From Prostheceraeus crozeri (Eukaryota > Platyhelminthes > Polycladida > Euryleptidae), in contig CAJQUW010004766.1 in NCBI GenBank assembly GCA_907163375.1, positions 46,495 to 110,494 on the forward strand: a stretch of 64,000 nt of DNA, written 5' to 3'. Positions 35,466 to 47,325 of this stretch are shown here, in pieces; position 1 is the stretch's first letter, and every line of letters begins with the position of its first letter. The notes below the pieces were generated by a model that saw nothing but the letters and a program-made list of their open reading frames with translations, did no database searches and was not told where the DNA came from. A program made the translations under genes and the position numbers.

Positions 35466-36303
35466 CATAGAGTAAGTATATTAGGTAGAGCAGCAACTCA
35501 GCATTTATTAAATCTCCAATGTGTTCGATTTCACCAAATGAACATGAGTCGATACACTAAGATGAGTCGATACACAGTCGATACACATTTGTCATCTAAC
35601 AACGTGGAATTGATAAAGCTTATTTTTCAAGTAAAGCGAAACCGGTCTTCCACTCGGCCTATTTTCTCATCCTATCGTCAGAGGGTTCGGCGTGAGGGTC
35701 CTGAAGAATATTCTTCATTATCAAATAGCAATTCGATTGGTTGCCATTACTAAAATATCAGCTTCATTAACAATATGATTGTTAGCGTGATCATATCACA
35801 AACTGCCACTGAAAATAGCAAAACATCATACTGAAGAGAAACTGGTCATAATGAACTCCTAAATATGTAGTTAGGTCCACATTATCATTCACATTCAGGA
35901 AATGACGGCTTGTGAATCATGAAATCATGCCGCTGACAATTGAATCAGAAACATGACATCTCAGCCAAGAAGCTCTCAATAAGATCTCAACTTTTCCTTG
36001 AAGACTTGCAGGAACTAAGACTTATGGGTTTATAAAATTTCATTGATCATCAGCTTAATTTTCGCTTAATTAAGATGCTTGTGAGCAAATATTCATTCCG
36101 TTTGATATCCAACGTGTTTCATGCTACTTATAAAGTGGCTTCATGTCCGTAGTATACAAATTTGCAAAAATTTAGCTTTTAAAAACTGCTCAAACCAATG
36201 GAGCGTAATCTCTGTAAAAAACTGAATATTTTCGTATAAATTTTTTCGCTGTATACAGGCACTTTTTTGAGTTGAAATTCTACCTATATATACTTACTCC
36301 ATG
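35466..36303 (+). mobile_element. hAT-like MITE copy D, 8-bp TSD GCTCATCT
   Basis: Begins CATAGAGTAAGTATATTAGG and ends CTACCTATATATACTTACTCCATG. GCTCATCT flanks both ends exactly (35458-35465 and 36304-36311). The body is the most diverged of the family in this window, yet the duplication is perfect. Non-coding. Confidence 0.9.
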
Positions 36304-36500
36304 GCTCATCTCATAATACGTGGGAGCGGATGTGATTGTGACCTGTTTCAAGACATAAGACAGTTACATTTGTCTCAAGCCTTCAACTGTATGTTGATTG
36401 CCGAACAGAATTAGAATCATCCCTTACACCCCTTTATACCTGATAGACTCCCAAGATCGAGACACCTAAGGCAGCCTTTCTCAAAAACTGCCCGTCGTCA

Positions 36501-39500
36501 AAACTCTATCTCCATGTATGTCTGTACACTGTATCTGTGTGCTGCATGAATCTATATGATAAATGACTATTATGCGTTCGGTTATTGTATGAGCATTGCA
36601 TTACTTTGCCATTTTGTGACATATCACTTATGACTTCGATTTTCAATTTTCCAAATATAAACGCTTCTCTCTCTCATAGCAAGGAAATCAAATCAAACAT
36701 TCCGATAAATTGTGCAGCTTCTGTAATTCTATGAAAACACATGGAGAATGGATAGATCGTAGCAGAAGGACAGTCAACTTTTATTTCGCATCTGTCATCA
36801 AACATGTAATAATCTTGGCATAAATCAACGCAGTTTTGGATTTTCTTTATCATCGATCATATCTAACAAGCACTGTATCCTATAACTCAATGAATGGACA
36901 GATGTAAACAAAACTGATTTATTCCTTCAATACAAGTCATCAGAAGTCAGACTGAATCATAGACCTTTGCATCTTTTATTGTTCATCGGCCTCTTTGAAG
37001 TTCGTCGTAATCATTCGAAATATAATTGCGTTGACAGAATTCCTTGTTATCCAAATGCCAATACCGTCTAGAAATTAATCTAAATCCAGACACTATTGAC
37101 TGTCGGGAAATTTCAAGCTAAAAATGATTCAATCAGATCACGACTCATTTATCTCACTTTCCTGGGTTTCCAATCATTGTTGTTTTCACTCGATAAACAA
37201 TTTCCACTGAAGAAATGTTCAATTCATCGAATAAAGCTGTTGTTTGTCTTCTACTCTATAAATATGCGGACACACAATGCGTTTTTGCGGCAACATCATA
37301 AATGAATAAAATTTTGTAATTCCGTGAATTCATTCTCTGAGCATGTATTTCAAATTCTTCCGGATGAGATGCCAATATATTTAATGAAGAAACAGCATCT
37401 TCAAATAGATTTCTGCTCTCACTTCAGAAGGGCTAAACGCCGGTATGCCGGCACGGCGTGGCCAGGATGGGCTTTCCTCACTCTGCACTTTTCAAGGTGA
37501 CCATGTTCATGTACCCTCTTCGACTTAGATAGTGAGAAGTGTTGTAAAAATTGGTTATTCGATGTCTTCATCCTAAACCTTTACGGGAATAATTTTTGCT
37601 GCTGCACTCACGTTCTTCATGTCGGCTCTACACGATATTGTGGGAAAATATTTAGGGCGGCAGCAAGATTGTGAAATTTAGACAATTATATCAGCAACTT
37701 TCATCTAAAATCTATCACTGTAATTTGAAGCGCATCACTACTTCTTTCACGCAAAAACAATGCTTTGTTCACTAGAATAAAGGATATCGTAAATGAAAGT
37801 GTGGGCCATCAATGACAGTTGCCGCACTAAATCACATACATTTTGAATAATTGTTGTATTTATTTAGACATTCATAAGAATTAAACTGAAAATTCCTCAG
37901 AACTTCCGACTTCTGCTGAACATTCGCCGTCTAAGATACTTGCTCATTGACACATTAGATGAACTTCCAATAGAAAAGTAAGAATACAATGTTAAAAGAG
38001 ACTGATACGTCAATAAATTGTTTAATGTAGGCATGACATTCTATCGAAACAAATGCATGAAAAAGTTATTGAAAAGAGAATGCCATTAAAAATTGCGTTG
38101 AACACTGGCCAAGTCGTACTACGTAACATAAGAAAGTTTCTGCGTAGTATACACATGCACTTCATCTAAATATGTTCAACTTACAGCAATAGTTGACCTA
38201 CTATAGAAATTGGATTCATATGTGATTTTGGCTTGCAATCAAGTGATGATGCAAGAATTTGAAGGATATGTCATGAATGTATTTAGGTAATGAGATAGTA
38301 TGCCTATACTGCCTTTTTTATGCCAGCGCACCGGTACCTACCTGTAGGCTACACTTTGAGATATTTCAGTACCACAACTGACCACTTAACATGACAGTTA
38401 AACAATTTTCTGCCGTTAAGTACGTTTAAACCCCACAAGAATTCAGCGTATGCTGTATTTCGACAATTTATCAAAATAGATGCAGTTTCTGCAATTGGCG
38501 TTCTACCCGTCTTCTCTATAAAACTATGAGTGAGATAAAATGGTGAAAGAATTGATGAAAATATTCAAATTTCAAACTATAAGTATGCTGACCATGAATT
38601 TCCCTCGAATATTTGGCAGCAGTGAGCAGAGCTCCTTCCCACTGCATACAACGAAGCTTCAGGGCCATTAGACGTTATTCTGGTACCGAGACTGGATGAG
38701 ACAGAAATCTTCTGATTTTAAGGTGCATTTCTTCATTTCCTGGCGGGGATCTGTGGCAAACTGTCCGGTACGAATAGACAACCATTATTTAGTGTCGTGG
38801 TGACTTTGGTGGACAGCATTTACAATGTGCATCATTTTCGTAGAAGTCTTTGTTGGTCATTTGTGGTAGCTTTAGTGACTATAATTGTCTACAAAAATTA
38901 TATCGAGTTTTCACATGCATTCTTTGTACTTGACATCAACGGTCCACATCAGGTTCCGAGTCACATCGAAATCCGTGGGGATACAACCCCTACGTAATTC
39001 CATAGAGTAGGTGGCGCTTCTCAAATCACGGAAAAGCTTAAATGAATCTCAAAACTTCTCGAAGTACACACGTTGAAGATGAAGGAAAGATAAAAAAAAT
39101 AAATCATTAATAATCTATATATAATCAGAAATTTCAGATTAATCACACGTATGCACGAGGCAAAAAGGCATGTGCCAGGTGCGAAAAGTTGATCCATTTT
39201 TATCCATTTTTATCAAATTTAGTTGTTTGTGAATGAAAGTTAGTGAAGTCCACATGAATAACCACCCATAAATAACTCAGCGTTGCGTGTTTCAAAAAGG
39301 GCCCATAAAGGAAAAGGCCCTACACCCAGCAGTTGATACATTTGACCTACACATTGCACAGTAAGCCTATATTGACTTTGTAAATTCCGAATAGTTTGCT
39401 CTCACCGAATTTCGCTGTGCTCATTTGTTCAAACTATTTGAAGATGTGGTATGACATTGAAGATATTGAAGATGAGAATTTATGAAAAAGGATCGACAGA

Positions 39501-40680
39501 AATGTATAATCGGTCAATGTGTGAATGTCAAAATCTAGACAAGAATTGCTCAGTTCATTTCAAGAAGCTTGAATATCCCGTTCTCTCAAATCACTTGTAC
39601 ACCAGTGAAGGTCTGAAAATGTTGTTCGGTCACTTACTTCTTTGAAGTTCGAATGCACTGAATGTTTTGTTGATGCCGAACGCTGATGTCTGATATAACA
39701 ACAGAACAATATTCAAATCTATGCTGATAATAATAAGAGGAAGAAGAATATAATCGCTTATTCATGACAGAATGTTAATCGATCAGCACAGTTTGAGAAT
39801 TTACCGTTTATAAACAGAAATATAGATAGAACATAAAATATGCAAAATAAAAGAATTACTCCGTCTCTGTACGTCTTTTCAGAAGTGAAAATCAACCAAA
39901 TGAGGATCTACAGAATGTAGTCATAAGTTCCGATAGAGGTTGATGTAGTTTCATGTACTCTGACAACTTGATTCAGTGTGGTATTACGACAGAAGGTACT
40001 GTGATTATATTTCCGCACAACTTTCTCAGCTGAAATGTCTGCAAATTCTGGCTCTATCGTTTTTGTTTCTTGACAGGCAGTGTTACTATTTCAATAGTCT
40101 GAAGTAGTATAATTAAAAAAGAAAATTCAGAGAAGACAACGTTTTCACGACGACGATGTTTTCCACTTTCCTTCTACATAAGCTGATGTAAAAATGCGAA
40201 TATAAATGTGCGCTTGTGACGTGGGAATATATTTAAGCCGCACATTGCGTCGGCAATTATTTGAGAGAACACAAGTAGAAGTAATCAGCAGTATTATCGT
40301 CTATTGACATTCGCAAAAAATAACAGGGCGACAAGAATATGTGCCCCAACGCTGCACTCTAGAAAAATTTGGTTCTCACTTGGTTTTCCAGAAAGTCAGT
40401 TTGGTTTGCAATTGAATTGAATTAACCAATAGATCAATTTTGATTGCACAAAGAAGCAATCAAAAATATTGCAACTTTTGACAGCAGCAATCAAATGATG
40501 GCACTGTTTTTTATGAACCCTGGTAAATAGTGTTATGAAAATATAATTTGATTTTGAATCGTGGAAGTAGCTCTCCTGACAGAAGAGCAGGAGAAGAGAT
40601 GAAGTAGCTATCCTTCAGTTTTTTACAGACGGATATTTATGTTTGTGACAAGATAACTGATGATTTCCCAAAAAATATAT
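36501..40680. other. Long unassigned AT-rich stretch
   Basis: About 4 kb with only short frames (37096-37305, 38797-38997, 39451-39645), none recognised. No long repeats or element ends were found. 37440-37475 contains a small GC-rich palindrome (CGCCGGTATGCCGGC). Part of the left side may belong to the LTR-type fossil. Confidence 0.45.
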
Positions 40681-40689
40681 CTGATTATT

Positions 40690-41098
40690 AATCACTACAA
40701 TGCAAGTTTATAGCGCGAGGTACAGCTGCTGAAGAAGCATAGCGAGAGATTGGAGCTGCAAATTAACACCTCAAAGACTGTTTCAATGGCAATCTCGAAA
40801 CAACAAGTACATCAATCACCTGCAGTTGGGAGCATAGCAATAAACTGCGTACAGCAGCTCATGTACCTGGGATCCACTGTAACGGCAGCAGTGACCAAGA
40901 TATCATAGTACGTTTGTCCATAGCTAGGAGCGCCACCTACCAGCTTGTGGATGTGTGGAAGAGCCTGAGCCTGAAGAAACAACTTATGAAGAGCTTGATA
41001 TCGTACGGATCGCGTCGTACGGAGCAGAGATCTGGACATTGAGAAAAGTGGACGAGAATCAATGCATTCGAGATGAAGGCCTGGCGGAGACTCCTAAG
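40690..41098 (+). pseudogene. LINE reverse-transcriptase C-terminal part, left piece
   Basis: Plus strand. LELQINTSKTVSMAIS (40750-40800) is the post-palm 'L.+N..KTK' segment. CVQQLMYLGSTVTA (40848-40890) is the LGS..T segment, followed by LSIARSATYQLVDVWKSLSL. Then come YGAEIWTLRKVDENQ (41015-41065) and, in a shifted frame, FEMKAWRR just before the hAT-like insertion. The pattern matches the thumb and C-terminal half of RTE- or Nimb-type LINEs; I cannot fix the clade. The right piece resumes at 41951. Confidence 0.7.
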
Positions 41099-41950
41099 TG
41101 TAGAGTAGATATATTAGGTAGAGTGGTAGCTCCGCATTTATTAAATCCCAAATGTGTATACACTTTCGATTTTATTAAATGAACTCAAAGGAGATGTAGT
41201 CGGAATTGTTTCCAAATGTTAGATGTGCAAATTTTTGCAGTTTTGAAGAAATTGCAACGGAATTGATTAAACATGATGGTATAAATCAGAAGGAATGATG
41301 GCATTTCACAGATTCCGTGTCATGACAGCCTTGGAGAGGTAATGTTTGTTAAATTAGCAATTCGATAGGTTGCTATGACTTTCATGCTCAACCTCAACAG
41401 TATTTCCTTAAGCGTGATCATATCACGGGCAACCTGCCACTGTCAGAGCAAAATAACAGAATCAAAGACAATGATTTCAATTAACTTCAAAATATACAAA
41501 TGGGTCCACATCACTATTCAGATTCAATAAATAAAACATGAATTTGTGAATCATAAAATCATGCCGGTGGAAATTGATCTAAAAACTTGAAATTTCAGCG
41601 AAGAAAGCAAGAATAACATTGGGACTTTTTTATGAAGAAAAACTTTCATCATAATACAATTCATGAAATTCCCTTGATAATCAGCTTAATTGCCGCTTAG
41701 TTAGGACGCTTATTAGCAAATATTCATTCCTTTTGATATCCAACTTGTTTCATACTGCTTATATAGGAGAGTAGTCATCTCGGTAGTATGTAATTTGGCA
41801 AATTTTGACCTTTTTCAAAAGTGCTCAAATAATTTTTTGGACCACTGGAGCGTGATCTCCGCCAAAAACTGAATCTTTTGAAATAAAAATTTTCACTGTA
41901 TACAGATACTTTTTTGAGTCGACACTCTACCTATATATCCCTACTCTATG
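41099..41950 (+). mobile_element. hAT-like MITE copy E, 8-bp TSD CTCCTAAG
   Basis: 852 bp. The left end is TGTAGAGTAGATATATTAGG (two changes from the family CATAGAG) and the right end is ATATATCCCTACTCTATG. The octamer CTCCTAAG flanks it exactly (41091-41098 and 41951-41958). It splits a LINE reading frame. Non-coding; together with B and D it is one of the fullest copies. Confidence 0.92.
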
Positions 41951-42190
41951 CTCCTAAGGATCAGTTGGTGTCAGCGGAAAACAAACGAATGGGTGCGAGA
42001 CAAAGTGGAAGTGCCAGAGCTGAAGACTATCAAGCGTAGGAATTGCGCAATGTCCGTGCATTGGAAGCAGAGACCCGAAAGTCTGGTGTTGGTGACGATC
42101 GAAGGCGAAGTGGAAGGACGAGCGAAGAGAGGAAGACGGAGAAAGGCGTGGATTGACGATCTTCGAGGGACGCACACGGCCCGGTGAAAG
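41951..42190 (+). pseudogene. LINE C-terminal piece, right of the hAT insertion
   Basis: The open frame 41948-42187 continues the LINE: LLRISWCQRKTNEWVRDKV, then CAMSVHWKQRPESLVL, then GRAKRGRRRKAWIDDLRG, the basic C-terminal end common in LINE polyproteins, with a TGA stop at 42185-42187. Together with 40690-41098 it forms one fragment with the MITE removed. Confidence 0.75.
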
Positions 42191-43460
42191 AGCTACGGCA
42201 TTGAACCTGAACCTGAATGTAGGTTTATATAAAGTAGCTGAATAAGTTTCCGAAAAACACGAGACTTATGCAGTTCATGTGCAAAATATAAATTGCCGGT
42301 ACTTGCTGAGGAATTCGTGCAGGCATGCTTTATCAATCATGAACAATATATAGGCTCTTGTTTAATAGATTCAAGTAAATATTGCGCGTTAACATTCATA
42401 GGCCCTATAGCCATAGGTCTAGCACTACAAATGGCTCATTTATACCTTACTAATTCTAACAATTCCATCATTTTCGTAAAGGTGCTGCTGAATTAAAACT
42501 ACGAACAAAGGTGCCGCGATGTGAAAAGGTTGAGAGACACTGACATAGATAATATAACTAATGGAGGGTCTTTTGATAACTATCACTTGTCAAGCAAATT
42601 TATAGTTGACAGTTGTCAGAATTCCCGTACTTCTGTATTTCAGTGTTTTCCTATACTCCTTATTTTTCTTTATTCAGCAATTCCTAGAAGCGATTTCTTA
42701 TTTTTCTGTAAACGTGTCGTCATACGTTCAAGTTTTATTTCAATATGATGTGTATCGCATCTGCTTCAGTATTGCCTGGAAACTAGATTTTACGGACACC
42801 TCTACAAGTGATGGTAATAATAGCAACACCGGAACATCGACTTGGGCCCGCTTATTTGACTGCAAGATCGGCCAACGGCATCTTTGGGAAGTCAAATATT
42901 AGTAACAGATTGCTAGGCCCTATTTCAGTGCAGTGCCACTATTGGCCCTTAGACATGCCCGCATATCGGCGGTGTTGCTGCGACGTTCTGTCGGTGTATG
43001 TCAAAATATTTTGATATTTCAAACTACAAATACCGAACTAATTTCTATGTAAGATGCAAAGCAACCGCAACGTATGTCAAAATGCACTAATTGTCATGTC
43101 CAATTCTTGTAAAGACGAAATATTTCGTGGAATGGCGTGAGATTTTTTCTGCGGCAGGTCAATGAATGATAGTAACATGCATACCTTCAATTCTGAACCC
43201 AAATATCAACCCGTCTTATCAATAAACGCAACATTAGGCTTAGTTAAATTGCTTCCTAAAAATAGACCAAGCATATTTTCACATTCTGACTTAAATTTCC
43301 CTCTCCGAGTACGCTTCAGAAGCCTAGAATTCACTAACACATCACCCATCAATGCCTTTTGCCTCTTCAATCGCATTATCTCTGCAACTCATCCACAAAG
43401 TGATTAGAAAAGTCAATTATATTTTCACGAGGTTTGAATATGTAAAAATGTTACAATCAG
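42191..43460. other. Unassigned DNA
   Basis: Contains several overlapping frames of 67-98 residues (42293-43014, 43162-43407), none recognised. Some are hydrophobic and AT-driven. Confidence 0.4.
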
Positions 43461-43530
43461 TTCTTACATGTAAAACGTTCGCGCCATTGCGACTTTTGTA
43501 AAACTTCGTTGCGATGGCCATAAAAGCGAA

Positions 43531-44121
43531 CTACAATGGAAAGCGGTGTCTCGATCGGTAATGGAAACGAAGACTTGCAGCATCAACGAAGTTCTGACAA
43601 CACACGAGGCACACCGGTCGTGAGTCAGACTCGGTGAGCCGTATGCGAACCAATGAATCATCACCAGGATCAGCCTCAGACTCTGAGGTGCCGTCAGGAG
43701 TCGAAGGATTTCCTGGAGGAACTGACGATTTCGGTGAGCCAGAATCAAAAGCAGGTGGGACACTTGGTCGGATTGCATCATTTGGTGGCGGTGAGCGGAA
43801 GTAAGGTCGAGTAATTCGCCATCTTGAAGCACCACTATATCGCGGTCGGTGCTGAAATGGAGGACGCGGTGATCCGCGCGGCAGAATGAGTCCCGACATC
43901 GGCATGCGAGTGAGCTGCGGAGCCATATATTGACCACTAGGTCGTGGTATCCATGGATTCGGTTTCAGCCTTTGAAATCCGGCGCCCAAACTAGCTCGAT
44001 AACGGGCGCTGACGCGATTGAAGAGTCCGTGAGTATTCGTGGCAACCATGACGGAGATGGGATCCACAGACTTCGGTACCAAATTGTCATTTCTTGTATG
44101 TAAAACCATAGCGATCGGCAT
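43531..44121 (-). CDS. Proline-rich protein with one C2H2 zinc finger (candidate host gene or exon)
   Basis: A 196-residue minus frame. Residues 60-165 are low-complexity and rich in Pro, Arg and Ser, ending in an acidic patch (SESEADPGDD). The C-terminus has a canonical single finger: C171-x2-C174-x12-H187-x4-H192 with Phe178 and Leu184 at the usual hydrophobic core positions. That spacing fits DNA- or protein-binding C2H2 fingers of nuclear proteins. The region is markedly richer in GC than its flanks. An in-frame TGA lies just upstream of the chosen ATG, so this is the first Met of the open frame. It is not similar to any transposon protein I know. It could be a single-exon gene, a terminal exon, or a retrogene; no splice sites or poly(A) signal were confirmed. 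Confidence 0.5.
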   Translation of the reverse strand: MPIAMVLHTRNDNLVPKSVDPISVMVATNTHGLFNRVSARYRASLGAGFQRLKPNPWIPRPSGQYMAPQLTRMPMSGLILPRGSPRPPFQHRPRYSGASRWRITRPYFRSPPPNDAIRPSVPPAFDSGSPKSSVPPGNPSTPDGTSESEADPGDDSLVRIRLTESDSRPVCLVCCQNFVDAASLRFHYRSRHRFPL

Positions 44122-44543
44122 TAGCTTGTGTCAGATATCTTTCATCTTCACGGGATCATCAGAAAGAGAAAAACATTCGATGTTGACAATGAACACAGCT
44201 CGCGGGTGATGACGTTGAATCAAGAACTTTTCCTTTTCTATTGTTGCGCTTGAGCTGTGAAATTCGTGAGATTATTTATGTAACAGAGACACAGACATGC
44301 AGTTCCATGCTGAATATTGCATAGAAATAGAATTGCAATCACGGGGAGGCCAACGTGATAAGCCACAGAATTAGACATGTCGTCTCTTCCTCTGTTTGAC
44401 TAGAAAGGAAACATTGGAACATGTAACTTTAATGAAATGGCACAATCTGCTGACATAATACCATAGCAATCGAACAATAAGCAGCTAGTTCAACATTAAA
44501 CACGCCAATTTCTGCAAAGTTTCAGTGACTGTTATCAACCGGG

Positions 44544-44802
44544 TCACACAGCCAAGAGACACAGTCGATGTGAAGTTCTACAGATAAGTTTGTGAACGTT
44601 TTTTCGTGCGCCTGCTAACTTTTTTAAAAATGATCGGAGGGCCCAACAATATCGAAAAAACTTTTGCGCAATGACTTGAATTCTTTGAATACGAAGGAAT
44701 CTTGGCGATCGGAGCATTTTCAAGGAAATCACATAAATCCGCAAGCGCCGCACGACCATTTTTCCTATCTCTGCAAGGTATTAAAAATTTCTTTTTGCCC
44801 AC
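44544..44802 (-). CDS. Lys/Arg-rich short ORF upstream of zinc-finger ORF
   Basis: A 74-residue minus frame starting MGKKKFLIPCRDRKNGRAAL and ending in a basic tail. It lies 420 bases upstream of the C2H2 ORF on the same strand, and might be a 5' exon of it or unrelated. A second frame overlaps the same bases. No domain was recognised. Confidence 0.25.
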
Positions 44803-45034
44803 TTAATAAGTTCCTGTATGTGCCACAGTTTTGAATCAGTCTCCACTTCTAGCAAAGTGATGCGGTTAAACAATCTAATTCTGTGTGACAAATTTAGTGT
44901 CTTGCTTGACTGGGAGCACAGAAATTGTTAACAATAGAACCTCTAGAATGTGCATTTTTTACTTAGATGCACATGTCAACGGTTGAATCACCAGGTTATT
45001 ATCAGTCACACATGTGCTATTCTAAATTTTTCAT

Positions 45035-45298
45035 TATATCAATCATGCCTAGATTTTGAAAGCATCAATGAGTCGTACATCCTAGGCTGTAAGGATCATT
45101 GATGCTTGAAAGAGCTAGGCATGATTACTATTGTAGTGAGTGCGTGCTATGATTCATGCACATGTAGAAGTCTGTGGAAGTTTCTGGCTACATGCATAGA
45201 CAGTGTGGTCTTTAATTCAGAAGCCGGCAACAACGACGAGTGTTGCCGGCTGTGGGCAGGCATCAATGAAATAATACCGCATAGCATTCTCTGCAATA
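45035..45298. mobile_element. Hairpin-bearing dispersed element, copy 2 (uninterrupted)
   Basis: Matches 24071-24743 without its insert. It has the ATCATGCCTAGATTTTGAAA...GCTAGGCATGATTA inverted pair, ATTGTAGTGAGTGCG with its partner GCATAGCATTC, and the hairpin GCCGGCAACA-8 nt-TGTTGCCGGC at 45223-45250. The hairpin stem is identical in both copies. Confidence 0.72.
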
Positions 45299-47320
45299 AT
45301 TCTTCATGCCTCAACTTCCACGGCCGTGCCGCGACCTTGAGTCAATATCCATTCTCGTCAACTTTAGATAAGCAATCTATTTCTATGACTGGGAGTGAAT
45401 CATCACTTTCATGCAACTGTAAAGAAAATGTATAACCTGCTAGCAGTAGATCAAAGCTATTGAAAAGACCGCAGATAACCTTAAATTAGCTGTGCTATGA
45501 GTGTGCGCCAAATATCTCGGGAATAAATAGTTGAACTGCTTTGAACCAATTCAAACGAGTCCATTTCTTCAGTTTACTCAATTCCATACTTATTAATCGA
45601 TCCAGTCGTTCAATTAGTTCGCCGCTCATCTCCATTTTGCGTTAAGCCATTCAGTTCGCTCGCTCACTCAAGGCAGCATGCTTCACACATTGTGGTTCCG
45701 TACACTGACCACATTAATTATCTTTTAAAAAGTCAAAACTTCAAACCATCAATCAATATTCCTCATTGTACATGTACATGTACTGTTCTTCATCACTCTG
45801 TCAATTTCAAGTCAAGTTGCTTTGTTTTTACTTAGCTGTTCATACCAACATTTGCAAAAGATCTACTACAATACACTTGAAGTAGACGATCAATCTCAGA
45901 GATATTTAATTGAAATACATGATGCCTTATTCAATATCAATTGCCCTCGCAGTATCTCAAATTGAACAATTTTCCTGTTTTGTCTGATGGTAACCAACAG
46001 CATTAATACTTAATTGACCGAATGAGTTATAAGATTTATTACTTTTCGCATCAGTTTGAAAATGAAATTTAAGAGTTTTCATCATTAAATTTATCGATTC
46101 TGCAAACAAATGCTCATTGTTGTCGATTTTTCACATCTGCTTAATGCTTATTATATCCGGTCATCTTTGTCAGGCGAAGTTATAGCGAATTTAGTATGTT
46201 TGTATTTTAGAATTTTCACAGTATGGCACTCGTGATAGGTGTGAGATGCAGCAACAACAAACTTGCATTTTTGTAGAAAGTCGGCATCACTAACTTGATA
46301 AGCAAAAACAATTAAATCTTATGATTCCAGATTTGAAAATTCCTTAACAAGCTATAATTCACTAAAACTGTGGCAGACGTTCGTAGTGGCGTGAGGAGAT
46401 GCACTATATTTTTCGAGTACGATTATTGCTGAACATACACATGCATCCATTTCATGAAAAATTTTGTTGTGCAAAATTATTAGGGTTCGCACTTCGCAGC
46501 CCGCCCGAATTTTTTAGCCAGGGCTAAATTCTCGAGTTTTGGGCTTAGCCCGGGCTCTTTAACTTGATACAGTAAAATATATAAATCATCTGTGGTCAAT
46601 GCTTTTGGGTTAGAAAAATTTTCTGATGCGGTTTCAGTGAATTGCTTTGTTTTTCCTGTGGTAATGAGCGTCTGTAGAGCGAGAGCGCTACTTTGGATGA
46701 TGAAATGTTTTTGGCAAAATGTCGCAATGTCTTAGGAGTAAAGGTCAAGAAAACGGTTTTGGTGAGCTCGAAATTATATTGTGATGTACAAATTTTGGGC
46801 CGAAGCCTTTGTCAAGTACAGCTTTTGGAACGGCTGATTGATCGCGTTGTCTTTGCAGCAGATAAATCAACTGCCACATTCGAATCACGATCAATAATTG
46901 TTGCAGAGCTGGAGATGTTCTTTGGCTGATCAATAGCACAGTTCTTTTCGTTGCTTGTGTCATTATTAAATGCATTGAGTGTGATCAATCAAATGCATTA
47001 TACTGTATTCCTTTGCTGAATTCTGCTAGGTACATCCTGTCGCTTTTTTTGATTGCAGCCTCTCCATCGTTGATGTATTCTATTATATTTCGTCAAATGT
47101 CATATTGGCCGTGTTGATAAATATGTCAACTTTTTGTAATGTTTATCAGATAGTACGCAATTTGATGGAAATTTTTGTGCATTTGTCAAAACTGTCATAC
47201 GTAAAACACATGCCATTGAAAAAAATTTGAATTCAGAATGACCATCTCGTTGATGTATTGATCTTATTTTTCAAATCCACGATTATAGAATGTGTCATGC
47301 CTTGCATATTATTTGATAGC
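45299..47320. other. Unassigned AT-rich DNA
   Basis: A 78-residue plus frame at 46693-46929 and an overlapping minus frame are not recognised. 46500-46560 has GC-rich imperfect palindromes (AGCCAGGGCTAAAT, GGGCTTAGCCCGGGCT). No element ends were found. Confidence 0.4.
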
Positions 47321-47325
47321 GTATA

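Larger units (their letters stand above)
30250..36500 (-). mobile_element. Fossil LTR-type retroelement pol, with three insertions
   Basis: Minus-strand remains of a retrovirus-like or LTR-retrotransposon pol. An RNase H-like region lies at 30349-30672 (key words VEDAAWMR, CAELDAV, RGLNMALNWG). Reverse-transcriptase-type sequence lies at 34705-34908 (KVTSYID, VQEDKVAV, NRYGLCAKPAEKL). Related sequence extends through 33709-33937 and 34974-35465. The element is old and broken in many places. It has been interrupted by a P element (30802-33700) and hAT-like copies (33938-34704, 35466-36303). No terminal repeats were located, so outer limits are approximate and the clade (Gypsy, BEL or other) is unresolved. 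Confidence 0.65.
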
